From Candidatus Amunia macphersoniae (GTDB lineage: Bacteria; Chloroflexota; Dormibacteria; Aeolococcales; Aeolococcaceae), in the NCBI GenBank assembly GCA_016464795.1, contig JAEKNN010000009.1:50057-114056 (forward strand): a DNA stretch of 64,000 bases, read 5' to 3'. The translations under genes were made by a program, and so were the position numbers. Under the pieces are notes generated by a model, which was not told the origin of the DNA, made no database searches, and worked only from the letters and a program-made list of their open reading frames with translations. Positions 9,182 to 16,649 of the stretch are shown piece after piece (position 1 is the stretch's first letter; every line of letters begins with the position of its first letter).

Positions 9182-10009
9182 TTGGATCCGTCCGTGAGAC
9201 GCTGGCTTCGAGGACGATCAGCGTCGCCCCGGACTGAGGCCAGGCACGTCCTCGTCCACTACCACATCTTCAAGAACGCGGGGACGTCGATCGACGTCTG
9301 CCTCCAACGCTCGTTCGGAAACCGCTGGGCTTCGTACGAGAAGGCCAAGGGCGACTACTGGACAGACTCCACCAACCTCACCACCTCAGACATGCTCCAG
9401 CGCTTCGCCGAACAGGCAGATCTTCGGGCGATCTCCTCGCACATGGCACGATGGCCACCCCCGACGACCGATGAGATCCAGGCCCATCCCATCGTCTTCC
9501 TGCGCCACCCCATCGACCGCGTGGGCTCCGTCTACACGTATCGGCGGAAGATCCGAGGCCCCGAAGCGGTCGACAGAACCCTGGCGGAGTATGTTGACTG
9601 GCTGCTGGGTCCCGACGGGAACATCGCTGTCCGATCGTTTCAGACGCTCTTTCTCAGCGACGACACGCACATAGTCAACGATGGTGGCCCAAAGAGCGAG
9701 GTGAACCCCAATCATTACAAGCAGGCCGTCCTGCGTCTGGAAGGCCTGCCCGTGTTCGGACTCGTGGAGCACTTTGGGGAATCGGTGCAGCGAATGCAGG
9801 CATGGCTGACGCCATTCGTCCCCGAATTGGACCTTCAGTCCATACCTGCCAATGAATCTGAAGGCCGGGCAACACTCATGGCCCAACGCATCCGTGACCT
9901 CGCGGACGCGCTCGGCCAAGAGAGGTATGACCGCCTGGTCCGTGCCAACGAGGCTGACTTCGACCTCTTCGAACACGCCAGTAGGCTCTTCAACCACCAG
10001 TCAGTGTAG
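9182..10009 (+). CDS. Sulfotransferase family protein (PAPS-dependent)
   Basis: A 275-residue P-loop-like sulfotransferase. The 5'-phosphosulfate-binding loop is HIFKNAGTSID near residue 30, and the 3'-phosphate site is VFLRHPIDRVGSVY near residue 109; both define the Sulfotransfer_2 family that moves sulfate from PAPS to carbohydrate hydroxyls. It follows the fusion enzyme by ten bases on the same strand, so it belongs to the glycan-modification operon. APS kinase and ATP sulfurylase, which make PAPS, lie within 3 kb. No signal peptide was seen, so it should act in the cytoplasm before export. The listed start is TTG 9182; the in-frame GTG at 9194 is an alternative. Confidence 0.85.
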   Translation: MDPSVRRWLRGRSASPRTEARHVLVHYHIFKNAGTSIDVCLQRSFGNRWASYEKAKGDYWTDSTNLTTSDMLQRFAEQADLRAISSHMARWPPPTTDEIQAHPIVFLRHPIDRVGSVYTYRRKIRGPEAVDRTLAEYVDWLLGPDGNIAVRSFQTLFLSDDTHIVNDGGPKSEVNPNHYKQAVLRLEGLPVFGLVEHFGESVQRMQAWLTPFVPELDLQSIPANESEGRATLMAQRIRDLADALGQERYDRLVRANEADFDLFEHASRLFNHQSV

Positions 10010-10141
10010 GGACCCAATGCGGCGAGGTGCCTGAACAAGGTTCAACCATCGGGCGAGTACGGTGGGATGTTCGTGGGGCATGCGGCAGATGGTTGGGTAT
10101 CTGGCGTGGGGTCAGCTTCGGACTAGCGAGGAGTGCCTGAG

Positions 10142-11029
10142 GTGCACATCGACCTCTACGTGGCGGCGGCGGGCCTCATAGTCGGGTTTGCGGTGGGCCT
10201 GACCGGGATGGGCGGTGGGTCGCTGATGACCCCGATCCTGATCCTGCTGTTCGGCGTGCAACCAATCGCAGCAGTGTCGAGCGACCTGGTTGCGTCGCTC
10301 ATGATGAAGCCCTTCGGGGCGGCGGTTCACCTGCGCAAGCACACAGTGAACTGGCCGCTTGTACTCTGGTTGAGCGCCGGGTCGGTTCCCGGGGCGCTCG
10401 CCGGGGTGTTCTTCCTGCACACCCGTGGCAGAGGGGCGGCGGTGCAGAGCTCGGTTCAGGTCGCGCTCGGCATCGTGCTCCTCGCGTCCGTCACCGCAGT
10501 GGGCATCCGCTGGGCATTGGAGCGCGGCCGCGGAGATGGCGCAACCCGCGGCAACAACGCACCCCAGGTGCACGCGCCGCGAACGCTTGTCATCGGTGCC
10601 GTCGTCGGCTTCATCGTCGGCGTCACGTCGACCGGTTCCGGCACGCTGGTCGTCGTCATGCTGCTGCTGCTGTACCCGCAGCTTCGCGGTTCGCAGGTGG
10701 TCGGCACCGACATAACCCAGGCGGTGCCGATGGTGGGTGCCGCAGCCCTGGGGCACATTCTGTTCGGGGATTTCAGGCTGGGGGTCACTCTGTCGATCGT
10801 CATTGGCAGCATTCCCGGTGTGCTGATCGGCTCGTCGATCTCGGCAGGCAGTGGCACAGTCCTCCTCCGTGTGGCCCTGTGCACGACATTGCTGGTCTCG
10901 GGGCTCAAGCTGCTGAGCGTCCCGCCGGTGGGGCTGGGGGCGGCGGTGCTCGTGCTCCTGGTCGGGCTTCTCGTGCGCTGGAGGGTGAACACGCGCGTTG
11001 ACGCCGCGCGTCGGTGTGCCGAGCGGTAG
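10142..11029 (+). CDS. TSUP (TauE/SafE) family membrane transporter
   Basis: A ~295-residue, roughly eight-helix membrane protein. The family's paired repeats are visible: residues near the start read GLIVGFAVGLTGMGGGSLMTP, and the second half has VVGFIVGVTSTGSGTLVVVM. TSUP proteins carry small sulfur- or carbon-containing anions such as sulfite, sulfonates or sulfate. GTG 10142 is preferred because GAGGAG sits eight bases upstream; the GTG at 10133 overlaps that site. Lying between a sulfotransferase and the PAPS-forming genes, it most likely imports sulfate or another sulfur anion for the same pathway, although substrate cannot be read from sequence. It is convergent with cysC, leaving 17 bases between stops. 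Confidence 0.82.
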   Translation: MHIDLYVAAAGLIVGFAVGLTGMGGGSLMTPILILLFGVQPIAAVSSDLVASLMMKPFGAAVHLRKHTVNWPLVLWLSAGSVPGALAGVFFLHTRGRGAAVQSSVQVALGIVLLASVTAVGIRWALERGRGDGATRGNNAPQVHAPRTLVIGAVVGFIVGVTSTGSGTLVVVMLLLLYPQLRGSQVVGTDITQAVPMVGAAALGHILFGDFRLGVTLSIVIGSIPGVLIGSSISAGSGTVLLRVALCTTLLVSGLKLLSVPPVGLGAAVLVLLVGLLVRWRVNTRVDAARRCAER

Positions 11030-11046
11030 GGTCGAGGCGTCCTCGC

Positions 11047-11619
11047 TCAGCGGGAGGCTTGCGGTGCCTCGCCGTCGTCGTCGGGTGCGGGCGGCAGAAG
11101 TCCGCTCTCTGCCACCGTCGCGAGCACTCGTGTCACCGACTGGGCGGCGGTCTCCGAGCTGGTGTCGACAACCACGTCCGCGTGCGCCGGCTCCTCATAA
11201 GGGTCCGACACTCCCGTGAAGTTGTCGAGCTCGCCGGCAAGAGCCTTGCGATACAGGCCCTTCGAGTCGCGCTCGGTCAGCACAGCGATGGGACAGTCCA
11301 CGAACACCTCGATGAACCGGCCCACCCGCTCCCGCACCTCGTCACGCACGTCCCGATAGGGGCTGATCGCCGCGACAATCACCACCACCCCGTTGCGGGT
11401 GAGCAGCTCGGCGACGAACCCGATGCGCCTGATGTTGGTGTCGCGGTCCTCTTTGCTGAAGCCAAGGCCTCTCGAGAGGTTGGTGCGCACCACATCACCG
11501 TCCAGAACCTCGACTGGGTGACCGCGTTCACGCAATTCCGACGATAGCCCGTTGGCGATGGTCGACTTGCCGGCACCGGAGAGCCCGGTGAGCCAGATGG
11601 TCAGGCCCGGTTGCGGCAT
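11047..11619 (-). CDS. cysC: Adenylylsulfate (APS) kinase
   Basis: A 190-residue kinase that phosphorylates adenosine 5'-phosphosulfate to PAPS with ATP. Diagnostic features are the P-loop GLSGAGKST (residues 12-20), the DGD motif in VEVLDGDVVRTNLS, the lid/APS-binding stretch GLGFSKEDRDTNIRRIG, and FTGVSDPYEEP toward the C-terminus. The length is normal for stand-alone CysC. It is downstream of ATP sulfurylase on the same strand with 39 bases between, forming a two-gene PAPS-synthesis operon. No APS or PAPS reductase is present in the window, so the local product is more likely used as a sulfate donor by the sulfotransferase at 9182 than for cysteine synthesis. Confidence 0.96.
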   Translation of the reverse strand: MPQPGLTIWLTGLSGAGKSTIANGLSSELRERGHPVEVLDGDVVRTNLSRGLGFSKEDRDTNIRRIGFVAELLTRNGVVVIVAAISPYRDVRDEVRERVGRFIEVFVDCPIAVLTERDSKGLYRKALAGELDNFTGVSDPYEEPAHADVVVDTSSETAAQSVTRVLATVAESGLLPPAPDDDGEAPQASR

Positions 11620-11658
11620 GGGCGCCTCACTGCCCGAATCACAAGGAGGGCAGCGTCA

Positions 11659-12822
11659 TCACGACGCCAGCTTCGCGCCTCGGCGGTAGCTCTCGCGGAG
11701 GACCTCAGCCACCGCCGGGCGGGTGAACTGCGGCGGCAACGCGTCGCCGCGGACCAACAACTCCCGCACCTTGGTGCCGCTGAGCACCAGTCGTTCATCG
11801 ATGCCATGCGGGCAGGTGCGCTCGCTGGCCATGCTGTCACAGGCCGTGCAGTAAAACGAGTGCTCGAACTTCACAGCTGTGAATCCCAGGCGGTCGACGC
11901 CACCAAGCTCGTCATACAGGAGCTGGGCGTCATAGGTCCCGTAGTAGGTGCCCACGCCTGCCGCGTCGCGCCCGATGATGAAGTGCGAACAGCCGTAATT
12001 GCGCCGCACCAGTCCGTGGTAGATCGCCTCGCGCGGACCTGCGTACCGCATCGTCGCTGGGAAAAGGCTCAACAGCGTGCGCGCCGGTGGGTAGTATCCG
12101 GCGATCAGCACCTGGTAGCAGCGCACCCGCGTCTCGAGTGGCACGTCGTCGTCCTTGGTCCCGCCCGACAGCGGATGGAGCAGCAGACCATCGACCTGCT
12201 CCAGCGCGACCTTGGTGAGGTACTCGTGCGCGCGGTGAATCGGGTTGCGCGTCTGGAACGCCACCACAGTCGACCAGCCGCGCCTCTCGAACTCCGCCCG
12301 AGTCTGGGCGGGGGTCAACACATCGTCGCGCATTGGTCCCGCCACCACCTCCACGTCGCCACCGACCAGGATCTCGCCCGCGCCGTACAGAGCGCCAACG
12401 CCGGGGTGCTCGGCGTCCTCTGTGCGGTAGACCTTGCGTGCCTCAGCCCGCAGATTACGCGCGAAGACATCGCGCACCGTCAGCGTTCCACGGAATCGGC
12501 CACCCTGGTCGCGCAAGGCAACGACATCGGCTGCGGACAGTCCTCGAGCCTCGGCGACGGAGACCGGCAGGGTGATCGGCATCGTCCAGCACGTCCCATC
12601 GGCAAGCTCCGCGCGGTGCACGACAGGCTCGTAGTCGGCCTGCGTCATGAAGCCCGTCAGTGGGGAATATGCCCCATTCCCCAGCATCTCCAGATCGGCG
12701 ATCACGGCGTCAGATACGTGGAGTGACGGTGCATCCGCTCTGGTGAGCGCGCTGTCGAAGCTGTCCAGTGGGCGCTGCCTGTTCGCCAGCGTGCCGCCGA
12801 TTGGGGAGATCACCTCGGACAT
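11659..12822 (-). CDS. sat: ATP sulfurylase (sulfate adenylyltransferase), Sat type
   Basis: A 387-residue single-chain ATP sulfurylase that makes APS from ATP and sulfate. The first active-site motif is intact ([11 protein letters not shown], residues 190-200). The second, usually GRDHAG in bacteria and fungi, reads GRDAAGVG, with Ala at 287 in place of His; animal enzymes have Pro here, so activity is probably retained. A cysteine cluster near the end ([18 protein letters not shown]) matches the zinc-binding segment of bacterial Sat. The ATG at 12822 lies six bases after a TAAGAT box, so the message should be leaderless. Together with cysC it forms the PAPS-supply operon. Confidence 0.95.
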   Translation of the reverse strand: MSEVISPIGGTLANRQRPLDSFDSALTRADAPSLHVSDAVIADLEMLGNGAYSPLTGFMTQADYEPVVHRAELADGTCWTMPITLPVSVAEARGLSAADVVALRDQGGRFRGTLTVRDVFARNLRAEARKVYRTEDAEHPGVGALYGAGEILVGGDVEVVAGPMRDDVLTPAQTRAEFERRGWSTVVAFQTRNPIHRAHEYLTKVALEQVDGLLLHPLSGGTKDDDVPLETRVRCYQVLIAGYYPPARTLLSLFPATMRYAGPREAIYHGLVRRNYGCSHFIIGRDAAGVGTYYGTYDAQLLYDELGGVDRLGFTAVKFEHSFYCTACDSMASERTCPHGIDERLVLSGTKVRELLVRGDALPPQFTRPAVAEVLRESYRRGAKLAS

Positions 12823-12828
12823 CAGCGG

Positions 12829-12834
12829 ATCTTA
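12829..12834 (-). promoter_or_regulatory. -10 box of sat-cysC operon
   Basis: Reads TAAGAT on the minus strand, with exactly six bases before the sat ATG, placing the transcript start at the start codon. No clear -35 hexamer is visible at 16-18 bases upstream. Confidence 0.55.
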
Positions 12835-12891
12835 GCCGGTGGTTAAGAAAGGGGGTCCGGGTCCGGGCCGTTCAGGCAATCTGTCTCATGC

Positions 12892-13056
12892 TCACTTGGG
12901 TCGTCCCCGCCGTCGGAGCCTGCGGTGGACTGACATGTACGTGGCCCCGCGGTAGCGACTGTCCGGCCGGGGCCGGGTGGGCGGCTGCCCGACTGCCCAC
13001 CACATGAGCCCTGCCATGGCCGTTGCCAGAGCGAGAAGGATGATCAACCCGACCAC
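12892..13056 (-). CDS. Small single-pass membrane protein
   Basis: A 54-residue open frame starting at GTG 13056 and ending in TGA at 12892. The first ~22 residues form a membrane helix (GLIILLALATAMAGLMWWAV), followed by a proline/arginine-rich tail ending in RRRGRPK, so the C-terminus should face the cytoplasm. A TACACT box lies exactly six bases upstream of the GTG, the same leaderless arrangement as sat next door. It sits alone in the 496-base space between sat and the membrane protein at 13319. No family was recognised. The hydrophobicity and the promoter spacing are the only support. Confidence 0.45.
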   Translation of the reverse strand: MVGLIILLALATAMAGLMWWAVGQPPTRPRPDSRYRGATYMSVHRRLRRRGRPK

Positions 13057-13062
13057 TGCCGG

Positions 13063-13068
13063 AGTGTA
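13063..13068 (-). promoter_or_regulatory. -10 box of small membrane protein gene
   Basis: TACACT on the minus strand, six bases before GTG 13056. The remaining bases to 13318 hold no other convincing gene. Confidence 0.45.
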
Positions 13069-13318
13069 GACCGCGGACGCGCCCCCTCGAGCCGTGCGCG
13101 GAGGGACCGCGCTGCAGCCTGGGGTGCAATGTCAGAGCGTCCTGCCACCGACCGGTTATGCCGGATAATCCCTGGTCGGCACCCTTGCCTGAACCTCTGA
13201 CGGTCACGTGGGCTTGGGAGCACGTGCCAGCCCTGCCATTGGGGAACCTCATGACCAAGAACAACGATCTCGAGCTCTGGCCGCCCATGCTCGAGCACGT
13301 TCTCCGGGCAGCAGCAGC

Positions 13319-13786
13319 ATGAGCCTGCGACGCGGGGTGCTCGTCGGTGCTGCAGCCGGAGCGGCGGGCACCACCGCCCTCAATGCTGTCACCTACCTGG
13401 ACATGGCGGTTCGGGCCAGACCGACCAGCGACACACCGCAGACCACAGTGGAGAAGCTCGCTGCCGCTGCGCATCTGTCGATCCCAGGCGAGGGGAAAGC
13501 ACGCGACAATCGCCTTGCCGGCCTCGGGCCGTTGACCGGGCTGGCCGCCGGCGTTGGGGTTGGCGCTCTCATCGGCCTGGTTCGTTCGGGCGGGTGGCGA
13601 CCGGGCGTGGCCGTGACCTGTCTCGCGGCCACCGTCGGCGCGCTGATCGGCAGCAACGGGCCCATGACCGTTCTGGGAGTCACCGACCCGCGGACCTGGA
13701 CAGCCTCGGACTGGGCCAGCGACGTGATCCCACACCTGGCGTACGGTGCGGTCACCGCCGGGGTCCTGACGCAGCTCGATCGCTGA
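13319..13786 (+). CDS. Membrane protein of unknown function
   Basis: A 155-residue protein starting at ATG 13319. It has an N-terminal hydrophobic segment (GVLVGAAAGAAGTTALNAVTYL), then two further Gly/Ala-rich membrane segments (GLAAGVGVGALIGLV and AVTCLAATVGALIG), and a last hydrophobic stretch near the C-terminus. The intervening part contains DNRLAGLGPLTG. The layout resembles small integral membrane proteins found beside cupin genes in actinobacteria, but no named family is recognised. The cupin gene follows 12 bases downstream with its own AAGGAG ribosome binding site, so the two are probably co-transcribed. Confidence 0.6.
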   Translation: MSLRRGVLVGAAAGAAGTTALNAVTYLDMAVRARPTSDTPQTTVEKLAAAAHLSIPGEGKARDNRLAGLGPLTGLAAGVGVGALIGLVRSGGWRPGVAVTCLAATVGALIGSNGPMTVLGVTDPRTWTASDWASDVIPHLAYGAVTAGVLTQLDR

Positions 13787-13798
13787 AGGAGCGAGCAC

Positions 13799-14203
13799 AT
13801 GGACATCATCCGACGTCGTCCCGAGAGCCGCCCGGGGTCGCCCGAGAACTTCACAGGGACTGTATGGATCGACTCCATCGTCGCCAGCGATGCCTCCTCG
13901 CGACTTCGTGCCAACAGTGTCCATTTCATGCCGGGCGCTCGCACCGCCTGGCATTCTCACCTCAACGGCCAGGTGCTGCACCTCACCGAGGGCACCGGTC
14001 GCGCTCAGGAGCGCGGCGGGCCGCTCCAGGAGATCCGCGCCGGAGACACGGTCGTGTCGGCTCCTGGGGAGTGGCACTGGCACGGCGCGGGACCCCAACA
14101 CTTCATGACCCACATCGGGATGTCGGACGCCGGCACCGGCATCGGTGACACCACCTGGGGCGAGCATGTCAGCGAGGCGGAGTACCTGGCAACGGTCGAG
14201 TGA
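13799..14203 (+). CDS. Cupin protein ((R)-mandelonitrile lyase-like family)
   Basis: A 134-residue single-domain cupin with AAGGAG eight bases before its ATG. The first cupin motif is WHSHLNGQVLHLTEG and the second is APGEWHWHGAGP; these provide the usual three His plus Glu/Gln metal ligands. The opening FTGTVWID and the GARTAWHSH context match the small quercetinase-like/(R)-mandelonitrile-lyase-like cupins that bind manganese or iron. Such proteins often have uncertain physiological substrates, so no reaction is assigned. Its stop overlaps the GTG of the downstream GH3 gene (GTGA), indicating translational coupling. Confidence 0.8.
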   Translation: MDIIRRRPESRPGSPENFTGTVWIDSIVASDASSRLRANSVHFMPGARTAWHSHLNGQVLHLTEGTGRAQERGGPLQEIRAGDTVVSAPGEWHWHGAGPQHFMTHIGMSDAGTGIGDTTWGEHVSEAEYLATVE

Positions 14204-15732
14204 CACCACGGGGCGCACTCACCTTGCTGTTGGCGGTGATGATGGCGTCCGCTTGCGCAGCTCCGGCCTCGACCTCCGCAGTGCCCTCGCCGCCGCCAAC
14301 GGCTGTGACAGTCGCGCCAGTTGCTCCCACGTCCGCGCTGCACACACCCCCTGCGCTGCCCATCGACGTGGCTGTCGGGCAGATGGTGGTGGCGGGTTTC
14401 GGTGGCAACGTGATCACCCCAGGGCTCCGTCATCTGATCCTCGACGACAAGGTGGGCGGTGTCATCCTCTTCACCGCCAACTGCGGCTGCAGCGCCGACG
14501 GCCTTGGCCAGCTGGTCGACCAGCTGCGGCAGCTCGGCAGGGACGCTGCTCTGCCCGCACCCCTGCTGGTGACCATCGATCAGGAGGGTGGCACCGCCTC
14601 ACGGGCGGGCGGCGGCATCGCGCCCCTGCCGGACGCCTTCGACCTGGGGCGCCAGGGCGCTGCAGCGGTCACCACGGCGGTCTCGCGCACCGCGGGCGGG
14701 CTGGCCAGTGCCGGCGTCACCCTGGACCTCGCTCCGGTCGCCGATCTGCGCACCAATCCCGACGATGCGGTGATCGGCGACCGTTCCTTCGGCTCCGACC
14801 CTGCCCGGGTCGGGCCCCTGGTCGCCGCCTACATCGAGGGTCTGCACCAGGGCGGCGTGGCGTCGACGGTCAAGCACTTCCCGGGACTCGGCGGTGCGCC
14901 CGGCAATCCGCACAATGCCATCGCCACCGATCCGGTGACCATGGACACCTGGATGCGAGGCAGCGCGCAGAGCTTCGCTGCCGGCATCGCTGCCGGCACC
15001 GATGCGGTCATGACCACAGCCGTCTACGTGCCGGGACTCGACGCCGGCCGGACGCCGGCGATGCTGTCGCGCCCCGTGGTCACCGGGCTGCTGCGTCAGA
15101 GACTGCGGTTCAGCGGCGTCATCGTCACCGACTCCCTCTCGCTGGGCGGTCTGCAGGCGGTGATGCCCATGCCCCAGTCCATCGTGGCCGCGGCGGCTGC
15201 AGGCAACGACCTGCTGCTTCTGGCCAACAGCGACACCACCCTCGAGGACCGGTCAGTGGCAGCACTGCAACAGGCGGTGGCGTCGGGGACGGTCTCACCG
15301 GCCGCCGTCGAAGACTCGGCGCAGCGTGTGATCAGCCTGCGCATGCGCTACCCGAGTCGGCAGGCGCCGGCGGGGCGACGTCTGTCCCCAACCACTGGCC
15401 GCGCGCTCCGCATCGACTCGCCGGAGGCGCACTGCCGGAGAGGTGGGAGAGGCCTTGTCGTCCATGATGAGGCCCTCTGCCGGCGCCAACTGAGGGCCGC
15501 TCGTGAGCTCACGAATCGATCGCATCACCGATCTCTTCGGTCATCCGCTGGCCGTGGTGCTCGCGGCTGCCAGCGTCTTGGCCTGGGCGACGGTGGGGCC
15601 GTTCCTCCACTTCTCGGATCGATGGCAGGTGACCGTGCAGACCGCCACATCCGTGCTCACCTTCCTGATGATCTTCTGCGTCCAGCACACTCAGCGCAAG
15701 GACGATGCCGCCATGCAGGCGAAGCTCGATGA
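14200..15732 (+). CDS. GH3 family lipoprotein (beta-N-acetylhexosaminidase-like), C-terminus doubtful
   Basis: The N-terminus is a signal peptide with a lipobox-like ending MASAC, so it is probably a lipoprotein. Residues ~50-400 match the catalytic barrel of NagZ-type GH3 enzymes: MVVAGFGG, IDQEGGT, KHFPGLGG (225-232), and the nucleophile region VTDSLSLGG with Asp311. The NagZ acid/base loop normally reads D-S-H; here it is N-P-H (236-238), so the His remains but its Asp partner is replaced. From about residue 390 the sequence stops looking like a GH3 protein and runs through the start of the next gene for some 230 bases, so a frameshift or a late stop change near 15350-15480 is likely. Expected role: trimming of N-acetylglucosamine-containing glycans outside the cell. 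Confidence 0.75.
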   Translation: MTPRGALTLLLAVMMASACAAPASTSAVPSPPPTAVTVAPVAPTSALHTPPALPIDVAVGQMVVAGFGGNVITPGLRHLILDDKVGGVILFTANCGCSADGLGQLVDQLRQLGRDAALPAPLLVTIDQEGGTASRAGGGIAPLPDAFDLGRQGAAAVTTAVSRTAGGLASAGVTLDLAPVADLRTNPDDAVIGDRSFGSDPARVGPLVAAYIEGLHQGGVASTVKHFPGLGGAPGNPHNAIATDPVTMDTWMRGSAQSFAAGIAAGTDAVMTTAVYVPGLDAGRTPAMLSRPVVTGLLRQRLRFSGVIVTDSLSLGGLQAVMPMPQSIVAAAAAGNDLLLLANSDTTLEDRSVAALQQAVASGTVSPAAVEDSAQRVISLRMRYPSRQAPAGRRLSPTTGRALRIDSPEAHCRRGGRGLVVHDEALCRRQLRAARELTNRSHHRSLRSSAGRGARGCQRLGLGDGGAVPPLLGSMAGDRADRHIRAHLPDDLLRPAHSAQGRCRHAGEAR

Positions 15733-15829
15733 GCTGATCCGGGCGATCAGCGCAGCGCGCAACGAGCTGATCGGCATCGAGCGCGCGGAACTCAGCGAGA
15801 TTCGGGAGATGCGCGCGGCCGTCGACTGA
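15503..15829 (+). CDS. Low-affinity iron permease family small membrane protein
   Basis: A 108-residue protein starting at GTG 15503, preceded by GAGGG six bases upstream. The N-terminal stretch FGHPLAVVLAAASVLAWATVG, the second segment VQTATSVLTFLMIFCVQHTQ and the soluble tail DDAAMQAKLDELIRAISAAR are the signature of the short bacterial low-affinity iron permease-like family. Two membrane helices flank a short loop, and the tail is helical. Despite the family name, iron transport by these short forms is not well established. It overlaps the doubtful C-terminal extension of the GH3 frame, which argues that extension is not real. Confidence 0.8.
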   Translation: MSSRIDRITDLFGHPLAVVLAAASVLAWATVGPFLHFSDRWQVTVQTATSVLTFLMIFCVQHTQRKDDAAMQAKLDELIRAISAARNELIGIERAELSEIREMRAAVD

Positions 15830-15845
15830 GGGTGGCGCGCCCGGA

Positions 15846-16376
15846 TCAGGCCCTGGGGTTCTTGACGTCGATGCTCACCCCGACCACGTCCCCCACCTTG
15901 AGCGCTCCCATCATGAACGAGTACGGCTTGATGCCGAACTCGGTCTGGACGATGCTGCCCGTGCCCTTGACCCGGTCTCCGTCGACGTCGAAGCTGATCT
16001 CCCACGGGTGTCTGGCCCCGGCGAGATTGAGCTCACCCTTGATGGTGGAGCCGGTCACAGAGCTGGAGGTGAAGGTGACCTGGGGGTGCTTACTCGCCTG
16101 AAGAACCTTCTCGTCGATGCTCTTCTTGATGTCGCGCTTGTCCTTGTCGCTGAGCGACTTGGCTCCCCCATGGCCGTCGACAACTTCGCACGAAGCCGTC
16201 TCGGCGCTGGCCGTGAGGGAGGCAAGGCCGCTGCCGTCGTCGGCTGGCGTGAGCGTGGCGCTCCAGCGCTGGACCGCGATGACCAGGTCGTGACCCATCT
16301 TGGCGGCGGCGCCCGTGCGGGTGGTGTGGAGATGTAGGGTCCCGTCGCTAGGCCCAAGGGTGATCGGGTCGGCCAT
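15846..16376 (-). CDS. YceI family protein
   Basis: A 176-residue protein with the YceI lipocalin-like beta-barrel signature: a hydrophobic barrel opening, HTTRTGAAAKMGHDLVIAV, the segment HPQVTFTSSSVTG, and the ending VGDVVGVSIDVKNPRA. YceI proteins bind polyisoprenoid or amphiphilic ligands. No signal peptide is seen, unlike the E. coli periplasmic form, so it would stay in the cytoplasm; this is common in actinobacteria. GAGGTG six bases upstream of ATG 16376 supports the start. It is convergent with the small permease-like gene, with 16 bases between stops. Confidence 0.88.
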   Translation of the reverse strand: MADPITLGPSDGTLHLHTTRTGAAAKMGHDLVIAVQRWSATLTPADDGSGLASLTASAETASCEVVDGHGGAKSLSDKDKRDIKKSIDEKVLQASKHPQVTFTSSSVTGSTIKGELNLAGARHPWEISFDVDGDRVKGTGSIVQTEFGIKPYSFMMGALKVGDVVGVSIDVKNPRA

Positions 16377-16443
16377 GGCTCACCTCGTCTTTGCGATTTG
16401 CGTACAGCGCGCCCGACAGCGTAGACCTAACCCGCGGCGGCCG

Positions 16444-16562
16444 TCAGGTCCCCATGGTCCCGTCGATGTAGCACCAGTCCCAGGTGTCGCCAGGCATGAC
16501 CGACCGCATCACCGGATGGGTGGTGCTGTAGTAGTGCTTGGTGGCATGGGTTCCCACTGACG
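16444..16562 (-). pseudogene. Remnant of a UBP-type zinc-finger protein (C-terminal half only)
   Basis: The minus strand here encodes DSSVGTHATKHYYSTTHPVM and continues with PGDTWDWCYIDG before a TGA at 16444. This matches the second half of small UBP-type zinc-finger proteins, which typically read CDSSxNxHATxHxxxTGHPxxRS then W.WCYVD. The cysteine-rich first half, with its CxxC and C-H-V-G-C-C ligands, is missing: reading upstream gives unrelated sequence and no start codon with a ribosome binding site. It is therefore a 5'-deleted fragment rather than a working gene. It occupies most of the 270-base space between yceI and the universal stress gene. Confidence 0.65.
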
Positions 16563-16590
16563 AGTCAGAGTGTTGAGTGGAAAGAACCGG

Positions 16591-16602
16591 TACCAGATGG
16601 TA
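16591..16602. promoter_or_regulatory. Operator-like palindrome upstream of universal stress gene
   Basis: TACCA-GA-TGGTA, a perfect 5+5 palindrome with a 2-base centre, 47 bases before the ATG at 16650. The same element with one changed end base recurs at 17132-17143 before the MFS gene, suggesting a shared regulator. Confidence 0.45.
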
Positions 16603-16649
16603 GCTTCGGAATCCGTGCAGGCAACGTGCTCACAAGGGGGGCAACCCGT

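Noticed and set aside
12872..14218. 448-codon minus-strand open frame
   Set aside because: Arg/Gly/His-rich composition and no motif; it lies opposite the membrane protein and cupin genes, which have good starts and recognisable domains.
14145..15467. 440-codon plus-strand frame over the GH3 gene
   Set aside because: Frame shadow: low-complexity Arg/Ala composition, while the overlapping frame has the GH3 motifs. Its end at 15467 is one candidate for the GH3 C-terminus after a frameshift, but nothing in it supports that.
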